Counted from the stretch's first letter, positions 7,160-15,409 are shown. The stretch: DNA of 64,000 nt from Saprospiraceae bacterium (GCA_016718205.1 JADKEB010000002.1:1-64000); one strand, 5' to 3'. The notes: generated by a model not told the origin, from the letters alone. Numbers and translations: made by a program.

Positions 7160-7340
7160 TATTCAACAACTAAACACAAAAAGAAACCCAATTATGGTAT
7201 ATGATGATAGTTTAGATTTGAGTGAGCTAAATAAGCCATGTCAAGAAAAAATAGATCAAGCCAATAATATGCTAAAAAACAATAATGTGTTTGAAGCAGT
7301 GAAACAAATTAAAGAAAAAGAAAGAATCACGAAGCCATAA
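7146..7340 (+). CDS. small partner ORF of DUF6934 module 2 (64 aa)
   Basis: The ATG lies inside the 3' end of the DUF6934 gene. The 64-residue product is acidic in the middle (VYDDSLDLSEL) and then helical and Lys-rich. Its last residues, ITKP, and the stop codon are encoded by the flank and R'' core of attC 10 (GAATCACGAAGCCATAAC). The same ITKP ending closes the small ORF at 9642, although the rest of the two proteins differs. It may be an antitoxin-like partner; no known motif is visible. Confidence 0.5.
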   Translation: MKTIDIQQLNTKRNPIMVYDDSLDLSELNKPCQEKIDQANNMLKNNNVFEAVKQIKEKERITKP

Positions 7341-7398
7341 CACAGTATTGAACGACATATTGCTATCGCAAAAACGTCGTCAATACCAAACGTTATGT
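7335..7398 (+). other. integron attC site 10
   Basis: R'' CCATAAC (7335-7341), stem GTATTGA-CGAC pairing with GTCG-TCAATAC, R' GTTATGT (7392-7398). The upstream flank AATCACGAAG is shared with attC 5 and attC 11. Confidence 0.85.
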
Positions 7399-7538
7399 GA
7401 CAGTAATCAGAAAAAAGTCAATAAATTTATATGGCAAGTAAAAAGCAAAGTGAAGCTCAACCACCGTAAGCATCCGACGAACCCCGTATTGCCAACCTTC
7501 GGCATAGGTGGTACCTTTGCAAAAAAAAACAAAGTCAG

Positions 7539-7829
7539 ATGCGATACGACAAAGAACAAATAGATCAGTGGCTAACAGAATGGGAGCAATCGGGTCAGAG
7601 CATCAGTAATTATTGCGATGGGAAGCCCTTTGACAAGAGCACATTTTACAATTGGCGTAGCAAGGAAAGGAAACCTTCGGTCATAAATGAGCATAAGAGC
7701 AAGTTTGTATCTGTTCAAGTGTCACCATCCTTTATTCCTCAGATGAGTATTCATTACCCTAACGGAGTTAGAGTTGATATGCATATGATGCTGAGTATTG
7801 ACTCCATCAGAGCATTGGCGGGATGTTAG
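7539..7829 (+). CDS. tnpA: IS66 family accessory protein TnpA
   Basis: The 96-residue protein has the IS66 TnpA layout: an N-terminal helix-turn-helix with W-x-x-S-G-Q-S-I-S-N-Y-C (residues ~15-30) and F-x-x-S-T-F-Y-N-W-R, then a short C-terminal beta segment (YPNGVRVDM). TnpA is needed with TnpB for IS66 transposition but is not the catalytic subunit. It overlaps tnpB by 7 bases. The element is truncated, so the gene is probably not functional in transposition. Confidence 0.8.
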   Translation: MRYDKEQIDQWLTEWEQSGQSISNYCDGKPFDKSTFYNWRSKERKPSVINEHKSKFVSVQVSPSFIPQMSIHYPNGVRVDMHMMLSIDSIRALAGC

Positions 7830-8182
7830 GCTTTGGAGCACATCAGCGGTACTACCTATACAATGGGTGTGTAGATATGCGCAAGGGGTATGATGGATTG
7901 AGTGGCCTGGTTCGAAATGAACTCGGAGCTGATCCATTGAGCGGTGATGTATATGTATTTTTCAACAGGAGTCGCCAGACTGTCAAGATGCTGGTCTGGG
8001 ACCGGGACGGATTTGTGGTGTACAGCAAGCGACTGGAGGGGGGCTGCTATGAACAGCTCAGCGGCATTATAGATGGGAAATCACATCATATCAATTACCA
8101 ACATTTGGTCATGCTGCTCAGTGGAATATCGCTGGTGGGACTACACCAACGACCGCGATATGAGATGAAAAAAACAGGATAA
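7823..8182 (+). CDS. tnpB: IS66 family accessory protein TnpB
   Basis: The 119-residue product is a full-length IS66 Orf2/TnpB: YLYNGCVDMRKGYDGLSGLV at the N-terminus, DVYVFFNRSRQTVKMLVWD in the middle, and the GGCYEQL segment, ending in HLVMLLSGISLVG and a basic tail. The MRKG(Y/F)D and F-x-N-R-x-R-x-x-x-K-x-L-x-W-D signatures are diagnostic. The overlap with tnpA implies coupled translation. Confidence 0.9.
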   Translation: MLGFGAHQRYYLYNGCVDMRKGYDGLSGLVRNELGADPLSGDVYVFFNRSRQTVKMLVWDRDGFVVYSKRLEGGCYEQLSGIIDGKSHHINYQHLVMLLSGISLVGLHQRPRYEMKKTG

Positions 8183-8245
8183 TTTTGTCAAAAAAAGTGA
8201 ATAAAATATTGTGATATAATCGTATAAATATAGTATTTTTATGCT

Positions 8246-9103
8246 ATGAATTACGAGGAGATCATAGCGCAAAAAGACGCAGCGATAGCACAAAAAGACG
8301 TTGAAATCCAGCAGCAGGTAGTACCCGCTACTGTTAGAATTGTTGACGATGGAAATGATGGAGTAAGTAATATTCAAGTTTTTATTTTTGATAATACAAA
8401 TGTTTTCCAAGAGACAGTTATCTGGCCTACAAATCCGGATGGTCCTGTTTATACAGGTTGGAAAGTAGAATATGTGGCACTTTCTGGTCAGGGATCAAGT
8501 TGTGTAAATGGTGGCAAAGATTGGTTTTTTATTGATGATGACAATAATAATTCATATAGTAACATGGATCACTGTGTAAAATTGGCTTCAATGCCCATAA
8601 TATACCAGAATCAACCTACCGCCAAACTCCAAATGAACGAATCCCACATCACCTGGTCAGTCGCCTCCCAACTTAACAACGAAAAATACATCGTCGAGCA
8701 TAGCAAAGATGGCAAAACCTTCTCGCCCATCAGAGAAATAGCAGGCGATGGCACAAGTAACGAAACCAAACACTATGAGTACGTTCACACATCACCATCC
8801 ATCGGTATCAACTACTACCGCATCAAACAAGTGGACTACGATGGTAAGTACAGCTATAGTGATATAGCACCTGTGAGATATGAAGGCGACAGCAGTATAA
8901 ACATCTACCCAAATCCCACCACATAAGAAGTGACCATCAACATACTATCAGCCACCACACTCCGCATCATGGATGTGTATGGCAAACTGTACACACAGCA
9001 AACCATCTCAGAAGGACAAAACACCATAAATCTCTCAGCACTTCCAACAGGAATCCTTATATTTGTGGTCGGAGACCGGAGATTTAAGGTTTTGAAGGAG
9101 TAA
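8246..9103 (+). pseudogene. IS66 tnpC start fused to a T9SS-secreted protein fragment, with internal stop
   Basis: One frame of 286 codons runs from 8246 to 9103 with an internal TAA at 8924-8926. The first ~25 residues (MNYEEIIAQKDAAIAQKD) are the start of an IS66 TnpC. From about 8320 the frame becomes an extracellular beta-rich region with the typical Bacteroidota segment W-S-V-A-S-Q-x-N-N-E-K-Y-I-V-E-H-S-K-D-G and Y-Y-R-I-K-Q-V-D-Y-D-G. It then has a complete T9SS sorting domain (INIYPNPTT, internal stop, then RIMDVYGK and LPTGILIFVVGDRRFKVLKE). No signal peptide is present. The fusion looks accidental. It ends three bases before the ATG of the next gene. Confidence 0.7.
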
Positions 9104-9106
9104 AAT

Positions 9107-9634
9107 ATGGCAAAACAAAAACAAATTGATGTTTGGATAGATAAATTGACCAATAGTATTGAAAACACTATATCAGGTGAGAGTTTTCCAACCGTAATCT
9201 CTTTGGTTACTTATTCAGAACTAAAATCCGTAACAAAAACTAAAGGATGGAATTTTAATTGGAAAGCTGAGTTAAAGAAGAATGATCATCAAGTATATAA
9301 ATTGACCACAAGGGATAATCCCACAATAATTCATGGTTTAATAAGTCTGAAATTAGAAGAAGATCATGTTTTTGTAAGTATCATTGAAAATGCCCCATTT
9401 AACATCGGCAAAACTAAATTGTATAAAGGTGTTCCAGCAAATTTATTTGCATACGCTTGTAAAGTTAGTTGGGATTTGGGGAACCAAGGTTCTGTTGCAT
9501 TTGTTTCTAAAACAAGGCTTATTGAACATTACGAACAAAGTTTAGGAGCTGTTCACTTAGGAAACCAAAGGATGGTAATCCTACCAATGGACGGCCTAAA
9601 TTTAATAAGGAGATATTTTTTAAATCAAAAATAA
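9107..9634 (+). CDS. GNAT-like cassette protein
   Basis: The 175-residue product has a region resembling the GNAT acetyl-CoA-binding fold: L-Y-K-G-V-P-A-N-L-F-A-Y-A-C-K-V-S-W, a G-N-Q-G-S-V-A-F-V-S-K-T strand, R-L-I-E-H-Y-E-Q-S-L-G-A near residue 145 and a final RMVIL. The classical Q/R-x-x-G-x-G/A loop is not evident, so enzymatic activity is uncertain. It begins three bases after the T9SS-tail stop, with GAAGGAG as ribosome binding site, and is followed after 7 bases by a 61-residue ORF. GNAT proteins with a small partner can be toxin-antitoxin pairs; here this is inferred only from layout. Confidence 0.5.
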   Translation: MAKQKQIDVWIDKLTNSIENTISGESFPTVISLVTYSELKSVTKTKGWNFNWKAELKKNDHQVYKLTTRDNPTIIHGLISLKLEEDHVFVSIIENAPFNIGKTKLYKGVPANLFAYACKVSWDLGNQGSVAFVSKTRLIEHYEQSLGAVHLGNQRMVILPMDGLNLIRRYFLNQK

Positions 9635-9641
9635 ATTAAAA

Positions 9642-9827
9642 ATGGATATTATTAGAGAACCTGAAGGAGTTGATTTTGTAGTCGAACCAGTAAAATTAAC
9701 TAAAGCGGACAAAGAACTTATATCAAAAGCCATTGCTCATTATAAAGCAACAGGAGAAAAACTGAGTGTACCACACCCAAAATCTAAACCATCAAAAACG
9801 AAAAAAGAGTTAATCACGAAGCCATAA
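9642..9827 (+). CDS. small partner ORF of the GNAT-like gene (61 aa)
   Basis: The product starts MDIIREPEGVDFVVEP and continues with a helical K-E-L-I-S-K-A-I-A-H-Y-K-A-T-G segment and a basic Pro/Lys-rich tail. The pattern is one I associate with short Bacteroidota proteins next to GNAT-like genes, but no function is known to me. The final ITKP and the stop codon come from the attC 11 flank and core. That ending matches the small ORF at 7146, showing that the 3' boundary is shared while the coding parts differ. Confidence 0.5.
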   Translation: MDIIREPEGVDFVVEPVKLTKADKELISKAIAHYKATGEKLSVPHPKSKPSKTKKELITKP

Positions 9828-9887
9828 CACAGGCTACCACGTACATGACTCCTACTGTCGTCACGTTGGGTAGCAAAAACGTTATGT
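9822..9887 (+). other. integron attC site 11 (last in the array)
   Basis: R'' CCATAAC (9822-9828), stem GGCTACC-ACGT pairing with ACGT-TGGGTAGC, R' GTTATGT (9881-9887). Close to attC 5 in its left half. No further attC is seen to the right. Confidence 0.8.
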
Positions 9888-10650
9888 ATCATGAGAAAAG
9901 GTAAACCAACCCAAGTCAAAAGTGTAGCAAAAGGTGAATCGGAAAAAATAATCGTCGCCACATATGTGGATTTTTATCAATAAATGATTAGTAACTCGTA
10001 TAAAATCGGCCAAAAACATCATCAAAGACTGGAGCCAAAGAACCAAGCGGCCTTAACGAATTAGCCGTTAAAAAATCGTGGAGCAAAACCGTTAAAAATT
10101 TAAAACTGTATGAGCCAAAAGGACAGTCAAAAGCGAGTACAAAAAAGCGAAGCAACCTTTAAACTCAAACCGGTGAACAAAACCCAGATGCGAGTCTACC
10201 TAACCACTACGTAGCAGGCGGACAGGTTTTTAAAATATAGGTTTTGCGGAAGGATTTTAGGCTAAGTCGTTAAAGCCCTGCCTCGCCGTACCGTCAGGGC
10301 AGGTAGGCTTGATCTTCACGCTGAAGACGTGACAGGTTTGTTTCTTTTGGATCAAGCCAAAAGAAAAAGAAAGTCAGATATGCGAACGAATCTAAAAAGT
10401 TAGGTCGGAACAATTAAACAGAACATCAGAATAGTTAGTGTTATGGTGAGTGTTGAATGGCGGATCAATTATAAGTTATAAGTAGATTTTTCTTTTGATC
10501 AAGCCGGTGGTTCCCGACCTTAGCCGTAGCTAAGGAAGGGGTTCATCAACGAAGAGCAAATGGAAAAGATACAATAAGTCATCCGTCAATTTAACCTTAA
10601 CATAGCACTAGTAATATAAACTTTTTATTCATAATTTTTGAGTTTTAGTC
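9888..10650 (+). other. non-coding region after the cassette array
   Basis: The first ~70 bases (9888-9960) are a third, truncated copy of the gene-less cassette head (TATCATGAGAAAAGGTAAA...). The rest has no credible ORF. It contains a hairpin with CCCTGCC/GGCAGG arms near 10277-10306 and a perfect hairpin CCTTAGC-CGTA-GCTAAGG near 10518-10535. The sequence reads like decayed repeats and marks the junction of the array with ordinary chromosome. Confidence 0.5.
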
Positions 10651-11502
10651 CTATCTTATTAAAATATACAAAGCTTCTTTTATTCTTCCTTCTTTTATCA
10701 TAGAAGACGCAAGCTGATGTTTCTCACTTTCTGAAAGATTTTTTAATTCTTCTTCTGTCAAGGTTGTTTCTCCGATTTCTGGAAATGTAGTGAGAGACGC
10801 CAATGCGGCTATTTCATTTCCCGTAAGTATATTGCTTTCTGTTATAGATTTAGGCAATCCATCAAATCCAAGTGGAATCTGCGCTACTACCTGACTTATT
10901 TCCATGAGTGCGTCTCCGCTTGCCCTGACATAGTAGTTTTTACCAAGGCGGCCCATCAGATCGAGTTTTTGCTGGTCCAAAGATCCGTCCGTCATCACGT
11001 CCTCATCCACGGAGATAAGCAGTATTTCACAAATGATAAGATGGCCGGCCCCGCCTTTGTCTCCCAGTGAGATGATATCTTTTACCCTGCATTCCAGATT
11101 GACCGGTGATTCTGCCACACGGGGTGCTTTTACCATTAGAGAAGTTTCTGGAGTAAGTCCTGTTTTTTCAAACTCGCTGACTCCTCTTGGAAATTCGACC
11201 GATGCCAGTGACATCTGCCTTAAGATAGCATACGGCACCACATTGATCACACATTCGCCGTTCACTTTTACATTGTGCAGGGTATCTTTGGTAGTATTGT
11301 CTGTTCCTTTTCTGTTGGATGAGAAGACAGCTATTGGCGGATTGGATGAAAATACATTAAAAAAGCTGTAAGGCGCCAGGTTCATATTTCCGTTTTCGTC
11401 CAGAGTGCTGACAAAGGCTATCGGTCGGGGAGCTACAGCAGCTATGAGGTATTGATGGATTTCTTTATTTGGAACCTGACCCAGAACAATCTGTCGTTTC
11501 AT
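10651..11502 (-). CDS. flavin reductase-domain protein (FMN-binding split barrel)
   Basis: The 283-residue product has a flavin-reductase-like split barrel in its first ~200 residues: YLIAAVAPRPIAFVSTLDE, NLAPYSFFNVFSSNPPIAVF, KDTLHNVKVNGECVINVV and a G-H-L-I-I-C-E-I strand. Such proteins bind FMN and reduce flavins or related substrates with NAD(P)H in the cytoplasm. The C-terminal ~80 residues form a helical extension found in the longer bacterial members. No operon partner is evident: the next gene upstream is a pseudogene. The physiological substrate is unknown. Confidence 0.85.
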   Translation of the reverse strand: MKRQIVLGQVPNKEIHQYLIAAVAPRPIAFVSTLDENGNMNLAPYSFFNVFSSNPPIAVFSSNRKGTDNTTKDTLHNVKVNGECVINVVPYAILRQMSLASVEFPRGVSEFEKTGLTPETSLMVKAPRVAESPVNLECRVKDIISLGDKGGAGHLIICEILLISVDEDVMTDGSLDQQKLDLMGRLGKNYYVRASGDALMEISQVVAQIPLGFDGLPKSITESNILTGNEIAALASLTTFPEIGETTLTEEELKNLSESEKHQLASSMIKEGRIKEALYILIR

Positions 11503-11528
11503 AAATGATTTTTTAGATCAGGACAAAT

Positions 11529-11794
11529 TTACGAACATAAAGGAAATGCTACCTTAATTCCGATATTTATTTCGAGGAATAATATGACTTCAGGGACTTT
11601 GGTTATGCAAGCAAACTTATACTGTAATTTGACAAATTTCTGAACATCCTGCGTCTTGTCGTCAAGATCAATGATGAGAAAGTACATACCTTGAGCCAAT
11701 TCAGAAACATTAATAGATGCCAGGTGATATTTATCATCTTTGTCAATCGTGGTTAGCATAACTAACTTTCCGCTTAGATCAACAATGCTAATCC
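11529..11794 (-). pseudogene. T9SS sorting-domain remnant
   Basis: The frame reads RISIVDLSGKLV, then ASINVSELAQGMYFLIIDLD and KFVKLQ, the end of a T9SS C-terminal sorting domain. A further ~28 residues follow with no domain resemblance before the stop at 11529. There is no upstream passenger domain and no start codon before residue V-M. The piece is attached directly to the end of the decayed DUF2911 gene, so this locus has been rearranged. Confidence 0.55.
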
Positions 11795-12841
11795 TTAATT
11801 GACTTTCTTTTCATTGAGCAACTGCCTACCGTATTGATGCAATTCCATGGTATTGGCATTGTCTACGGCTTGTTTCATGATGAGATCAGACTCTTCATTT
11901 TTGCCTTTTTTCTTTAGGATACTTGACTTGACAGATAGGGCCTGAAAACTATTGATACCACCCAGATTAGGATGGTCGCTGAATTGATCCACCCCAATGC
12001 CTGATCCAGATTGATATCCTGCTGCAGGCACCAGTTGGCCGCAGCAATCAGACTTGGCGGATCAAAGCCTATTGCACCACTCATCTGTGTCTGAATGTCA
12101 GCCAGCAATGTAGCTTTCAGATCTACTTCTACAGTGAATGGAATTCTCCAGGACTCCCATTCCAAAGCCACTTCTACACTTTTAGGTGTTTGATTGGTAA
12201 AGGCATATTCCAGTCTTTCTTTCAGGTTTTTTTGATCTTTTTGTTGTTTTGTAGAGACTCTCAGGACATCTTTAGAAATGTCATAAAAATAAGTACCCCA
12301 TGCATGAATATTACTATTGAAAATGAGTGTGGATTCGTCCTTGCCCAGTTCTATAAAAAAGGCATATTTTCCCGCTTTGAGCATTTGACCATTGATCGTC
12401 ACATCTGTGCTGAATGACATCGTAGTGCACTCGTCGGCGCCTGCTCTCCACGGAGATGGGACATCGGAGCCGAAACCGAGCACAGTGGTGCCAAAATAAG
12501 CGATGTCTGTACCCCATATTTTTCCTTCACGACCTTTGACACCGGGCGCATTCCAGTGGACATTGATCTCGGTGGCCCCTATTTTTCTGCCGGACGAACA
12601 AGAGATATTGGCCGTTCAACTTTTTGTCAACTGCCTTCTGAAACAGAGCGATCAGTAAAACTACCTGCCCCAATAATGGTATAAAAATAAAAGGGTATGC
12701 GACGAATTTTGGGTCTGAAAATAGTTTACCCAACACTTGCCTCTCGGTTTCACATAGGAACGTGTGTTGATCAGAGCCCCACTCCAGATAACCAAATAAT
12801 GAAGTGAAGATCAGCAAGGATATTAATACTTTGACTTTCAT
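11795..12841 (-). pseudogene. DUF2911 family protein, broken by at least two frameshifts
   Basis: Three frames make up one gene. The first (12841 to ~12600) encodes a signal/TM segment (MKVKVLISLLIFTSLFGYLEW) and a second TM helix. The second (about 12600 to 11990) holds the DUF2911 core: INVHWNAPGVKGREGKIWG, PWRAGADECTTMSFSTDV and GKYAFFIELGKDE, then the W-G-T-Y-F-Y-D strand. The third (about 12000 to 11795) carries the helical-repeat tail ending MELHQYGRQLLNEKK. The changes are single-base shifts near 12600 and 11980. DUF2911 proteins are envelope-associated with unknown function. Either sequencing error or real decay could explain the breaks. Confidence 0.65.
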
Positions 12842-12977
12842 AAATCTTTATTTTGAGTTGTAAAAATCAAGAATTCTTCAATAATAAGAACGACGCACTA
12901 TGAATAAAATCTTTGGATCATCTTGTCAAAAAAAGTTATCCTCCTGATTATTCAATATCGTTTATAATAGCAATTAA

Positions 12978-15164
12978 TTACAACGTCAGCCAATAATTGA
13001 CCTTCAATACTACAAATCTGCTTTTGTTGGTAAAAACATTTTCGACACCATAATTGTCGGTATATACCAGAAATACATCACTCATTGGTGCAAACCTGTA
13101 CTGAAGCCGACTATTGATATTGAAGTTGTCCGATTGCGTATTGTATTGCAGGAAGGTAGTCCAGAAAAGGCTGGTAGAAAAGTTGATTTCGGCTCTTATG
13201 GTACCTAAAGTGATTTTGCGATCTTCATAGGGACTTGGAAATCTGATATCGTTGTGTTCGACACCTGCACGAAAATTACCCCAAGGTTGGGCTCTGTATG
13301 TTATGCCGGCACGGTATGTATGTTTCCAAGCGTTGTAAAACTGACCGGTCACTGCAAATATATCAAAAACCCAAGCTTTGCGGTTGTCACTATTGTATTG
13401 GATATTAAATTCTGTCATGTTGTACTCGCCTTTGGGAAGATCAGGTTTTGTGATCTGAAACGGAAAGATCAATCGTACAAAGTTATTGTTGAGTCGGAAT
13501 CGCAGGGCACTGGTATTTTTGAAAAAGAAAAAATGCCTGAGTCGGGTATACCATTCGTTGAGCCCGCTGCCATCCTGATTGACCCAGACAAAATTTTCGA
13601 AGCCGCTCCAGTAATAGTTTACATTTTTAGATTCTTTGGGATAGTGATAATAGTTTAGCATAGAGCTCACATTGGTATATCCTATACGAACAATTCTGTC
13701 TTCTTCAGGATCAAAATTTTCTATCCTACCGTTGAAACCCATATCTGAGTAGTAATTTTTGCCTACATGTTGGATATTAAGAAATCCTCTAAAGTTCTGA
13801 CCCGTGTATGTAAGACTACCATACATCTGACCGTTATTATTATTAAAAGCTTCACCTTTGAATGAGTGTAGATATCCAACGGATGACTGAAATTTTCCAT
13901 CATTGGTAGTGTAAACAAAATCACCTCCTGCATTCCTGCCGAAGTCCTTTTTATTGATACTGCCCTCAGACCAGCCTTGCCTGTTGAGAAAGATACCTCT
14001 GAAAGTAGATCTTGCGAAAACTCTTTGCTGAAAAGCTGCAGCACTGAAATTGTTGGCTCCGGTTCCGTTTTTATCCTGAGTTTGCATATTAAATACTCCG
14101 ATTCTCAGCTTTTCACTCACATTTCCGGTCAATCTTGCTCCATATAAAATGGGAGTAGGTTGACCCGTATTATTCAGACCTATAGTCCTTGAATAAAACA
14201 CCTGATCTGCGTCCTGACCAAAATTACTAAAAATATCATTGTTTTCTATAAAAAACTGACGTCTCTCCGGAAAAAAAATGTTGAATCGCGTAAGATTGGT
14301 CACCTGTGCATCCACTTCCACCTGCGAAAAATCAGAAAAAGTGGTCAGGTCCAGATTGAGTGCCGGTGTCAGTGCAACCTTTGCGTCACCACCTGCCTGA
14401 ACATATTCTGTACTTCCGGCAGATGTTTTGTCATGTCTCACCGATAGGTAAGGAATAACGGAAATATTTCCACCTTTTTTATCCGGTGCTGCCGGCCACT
14501 GCAACATACCAAAGTAGCCAATATCTGCAAAGTCAAACTGTCGCGGTACTGGTGCCCAGACGCTCGATTCGTTATTTCCCGGATCTCGCCTTGCGAAGTT
14601 GACCCGCCAGGAAGCATTATTTTTGTTGAACCTGATGCTCTTAAGAGGAATTTTCATTTCTACTACCCATCTGTCTTCAGATCTTACTACTGCTGAATAC
14701 CATCTGTTGTCCCAGGATATGTCCGGTTCATTGGTCGAGAGGAGAACTTCTGTCTGTGCATTCATGGCATTGACGCCGAATCCAAAACCATTGGCTTTTT
14801 TTCCCACAGGATCCAGGAGTAATGCAAACTCATCACTATTGCCAAAGCCATCTCTTTTGAGAGTCTGAGTCACATATTGCTGATCATCATAACATATAGC
14901 CAGCAAGTAAAGATTGGTGTCATCACAAAGCATCTTTACGATGGTTTCATGTTTTGGGCTTCCGGTGTCCACAGGGGCATTGAGTATAAAGTTTTTGGCT
15001 TCCTGTGCATGGGTCCAGTCTTGTTCATCAGCTCTTCCGTCGATAACGATAGATGATGTTGTTATTTTAAGACGGTACATGTAGTTAGTCTCATTGGTAT
15101 TTTGGGCCAGAAGGGATTCAGGTATCAAAGATAATATTGCGAGGAAGAAAAAGTGTCTGTGCAT
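12978..15164 (-). CDS. DUF5916 protein with N-terminal CBM9-like domain
   Basis: The 728-residue product starts with a signal peptide (cleavage after SLLAQ). Residues ~30-220 form the CBM9-like sugar-binding fold common to this family (IVIDGRADEQDW, then LYLLAICYDDQ and RWYSAVVRSEDRWVVEMKIP). From ~220 the DUF5916 part follows, with ISVIPYLSVRHD, FFPERRQFFIENNDIFSNFG and many alternating strands ending in an aromatic C-terminus, as in outer-membrane beta-barrels. The family is widespread in Bacteroidota and its role is not established; surface carbohydrate binding or transport is plausible. A TACCTTTA -7-like motif lies about 30 bases upstream. The gene stands alone. Confidence 0.85.
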   Translation of the reverse strand: MHRHFFFLAILSLIPESLLAQNTNETNYMYRLKITTSSIVIDGRADEQDWTHAQEAKNFILNAPVDTGSPKHETIVKMLCDDTNLYLLAICYDDQQYVTQTLKRDGFGNSDEFALLLDPVGKKANGFGFGVNAMNAQTEVLLSTNEPDISWDNRWYSAVVRSEDRWVVEMKIPLKSIRFNKNNASWRVNFARRDPGNNESSVWAPVPRQFDFADIGYFGMLQWPAAPDKKGGNISVIPYLSVRHDKTSAGSTEYVQAGGDAKVALTPALNLDLTTFSDFSQVEVDAQVTNLTRFNIFFPERRQFFIENNDIFSNFGQDADQVFYSRTIGLNNTGQPTPILYGARLTGNVSEKLRIGVFNMQTQDKNGTGANNFSAAAFQQRVFARSTFRGIFLNRQGWSEGSINKKDFGRNAGGDFVYTTNDGKFQSSVGYLHSFKGEAFNNNNGQMYGSLTYTGQNFRGFLNIQHVGKNYYSDMGFNGRIENFDPEEDRIVRIGYTNVSSMLNYYHYPKESKNVNYYWSGFENFVWVNQDGSGLNEWYTRLRHFFFFKNTSALRFRLNNNFVRLIFPFQITKPDLPKGEYNMTEFNIQYNSDNRKAWVFDIFAVTGQFYNAWKHTYRAGITYRAQPWGNFRAGVEHNDIRFPSPYEDRKITLGTIRAEINFSTSLFWTTFLQYNTQSDNFNINSRLQYRFAPMSDVFLVYTDNYGVENVFTNKSRFVVLKVNYWLTL

Positions 15165-15227
15165 ACAATAAAAAATGGCGTAAAGGTAAAAAAACTATAG
15201 AATCTGAGGAGTAAATTATTTTACTAT

Positions 15228-15409
15228 GTGTGTATAACATATTGCATTTTTTTAAATAATAATGTCCGTGCTAACCCCCGACCCCTAAAGGGGAGTGCAG
15301 TGCTTTGATAAGTACAAGTAGGCGGATCGTCTCAAGCATAGCTTGACAGGCTCTTTAGAATGAGGGTTGAGAAGAGGATAAACGTTTTTGTGCAATATGT
15401 TATACACAC
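15228..15409. mobile_element. 182-bp MITE with 19-bp terminal inverted repeats
   Basis: GTGTGTATAACATATTGCA (15228-15246) is the exact reverse complement of 15391-15409. The element is flanked on both sides by TTTTACTAT (15219-15227 and 15410-15418), a perfect 9-bp target duplication. The interior has no gene; it contains the common CCCCTAAAGGGG-type palindrome. The transposase that moved it is not in the window. Confidence 0.8.

Larger units (their letters stand above)
7466..8320 (+). mobile_element. truncated IS66-family element
   Basis: The left end starts at about 7466 with GTAAGC, the usual IS66 terminus. It is followed by complete tnpA and tnpB genes and the first ~25 codons of tnpC. 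The rest of tnpC and the right end are missing: at about 8320 the frame runs into an unrelated T9SS-type gene. Insertion cut a short ORF that begins at 7431 (MASKKQSEAQPP). No target duplication can be found because the right end is lost. Confidence 0.7.

Noticed and set aside
240..9887. reading the repeated CATAAC/GTTATG structures as a CRISPR array
   Set aside because: Spacing is irregular (hundreds of bases), the intervening parts are genes, and the repeats are inverted stems, which fits attC and not CRISPR repeats.
13254..13658. 134-codon plus-strand frame inside the DUF5916 gene
   Set aside because: It is fully antisense to a well-supported 728-residue gene.
15228..15409. interpreting the 19-bp inverted repeat as a transcription terminator
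   Set aside because: The arms are 144 bases apart and are bordered by an exact 9-bp direct repeat, which points to a mobile element.
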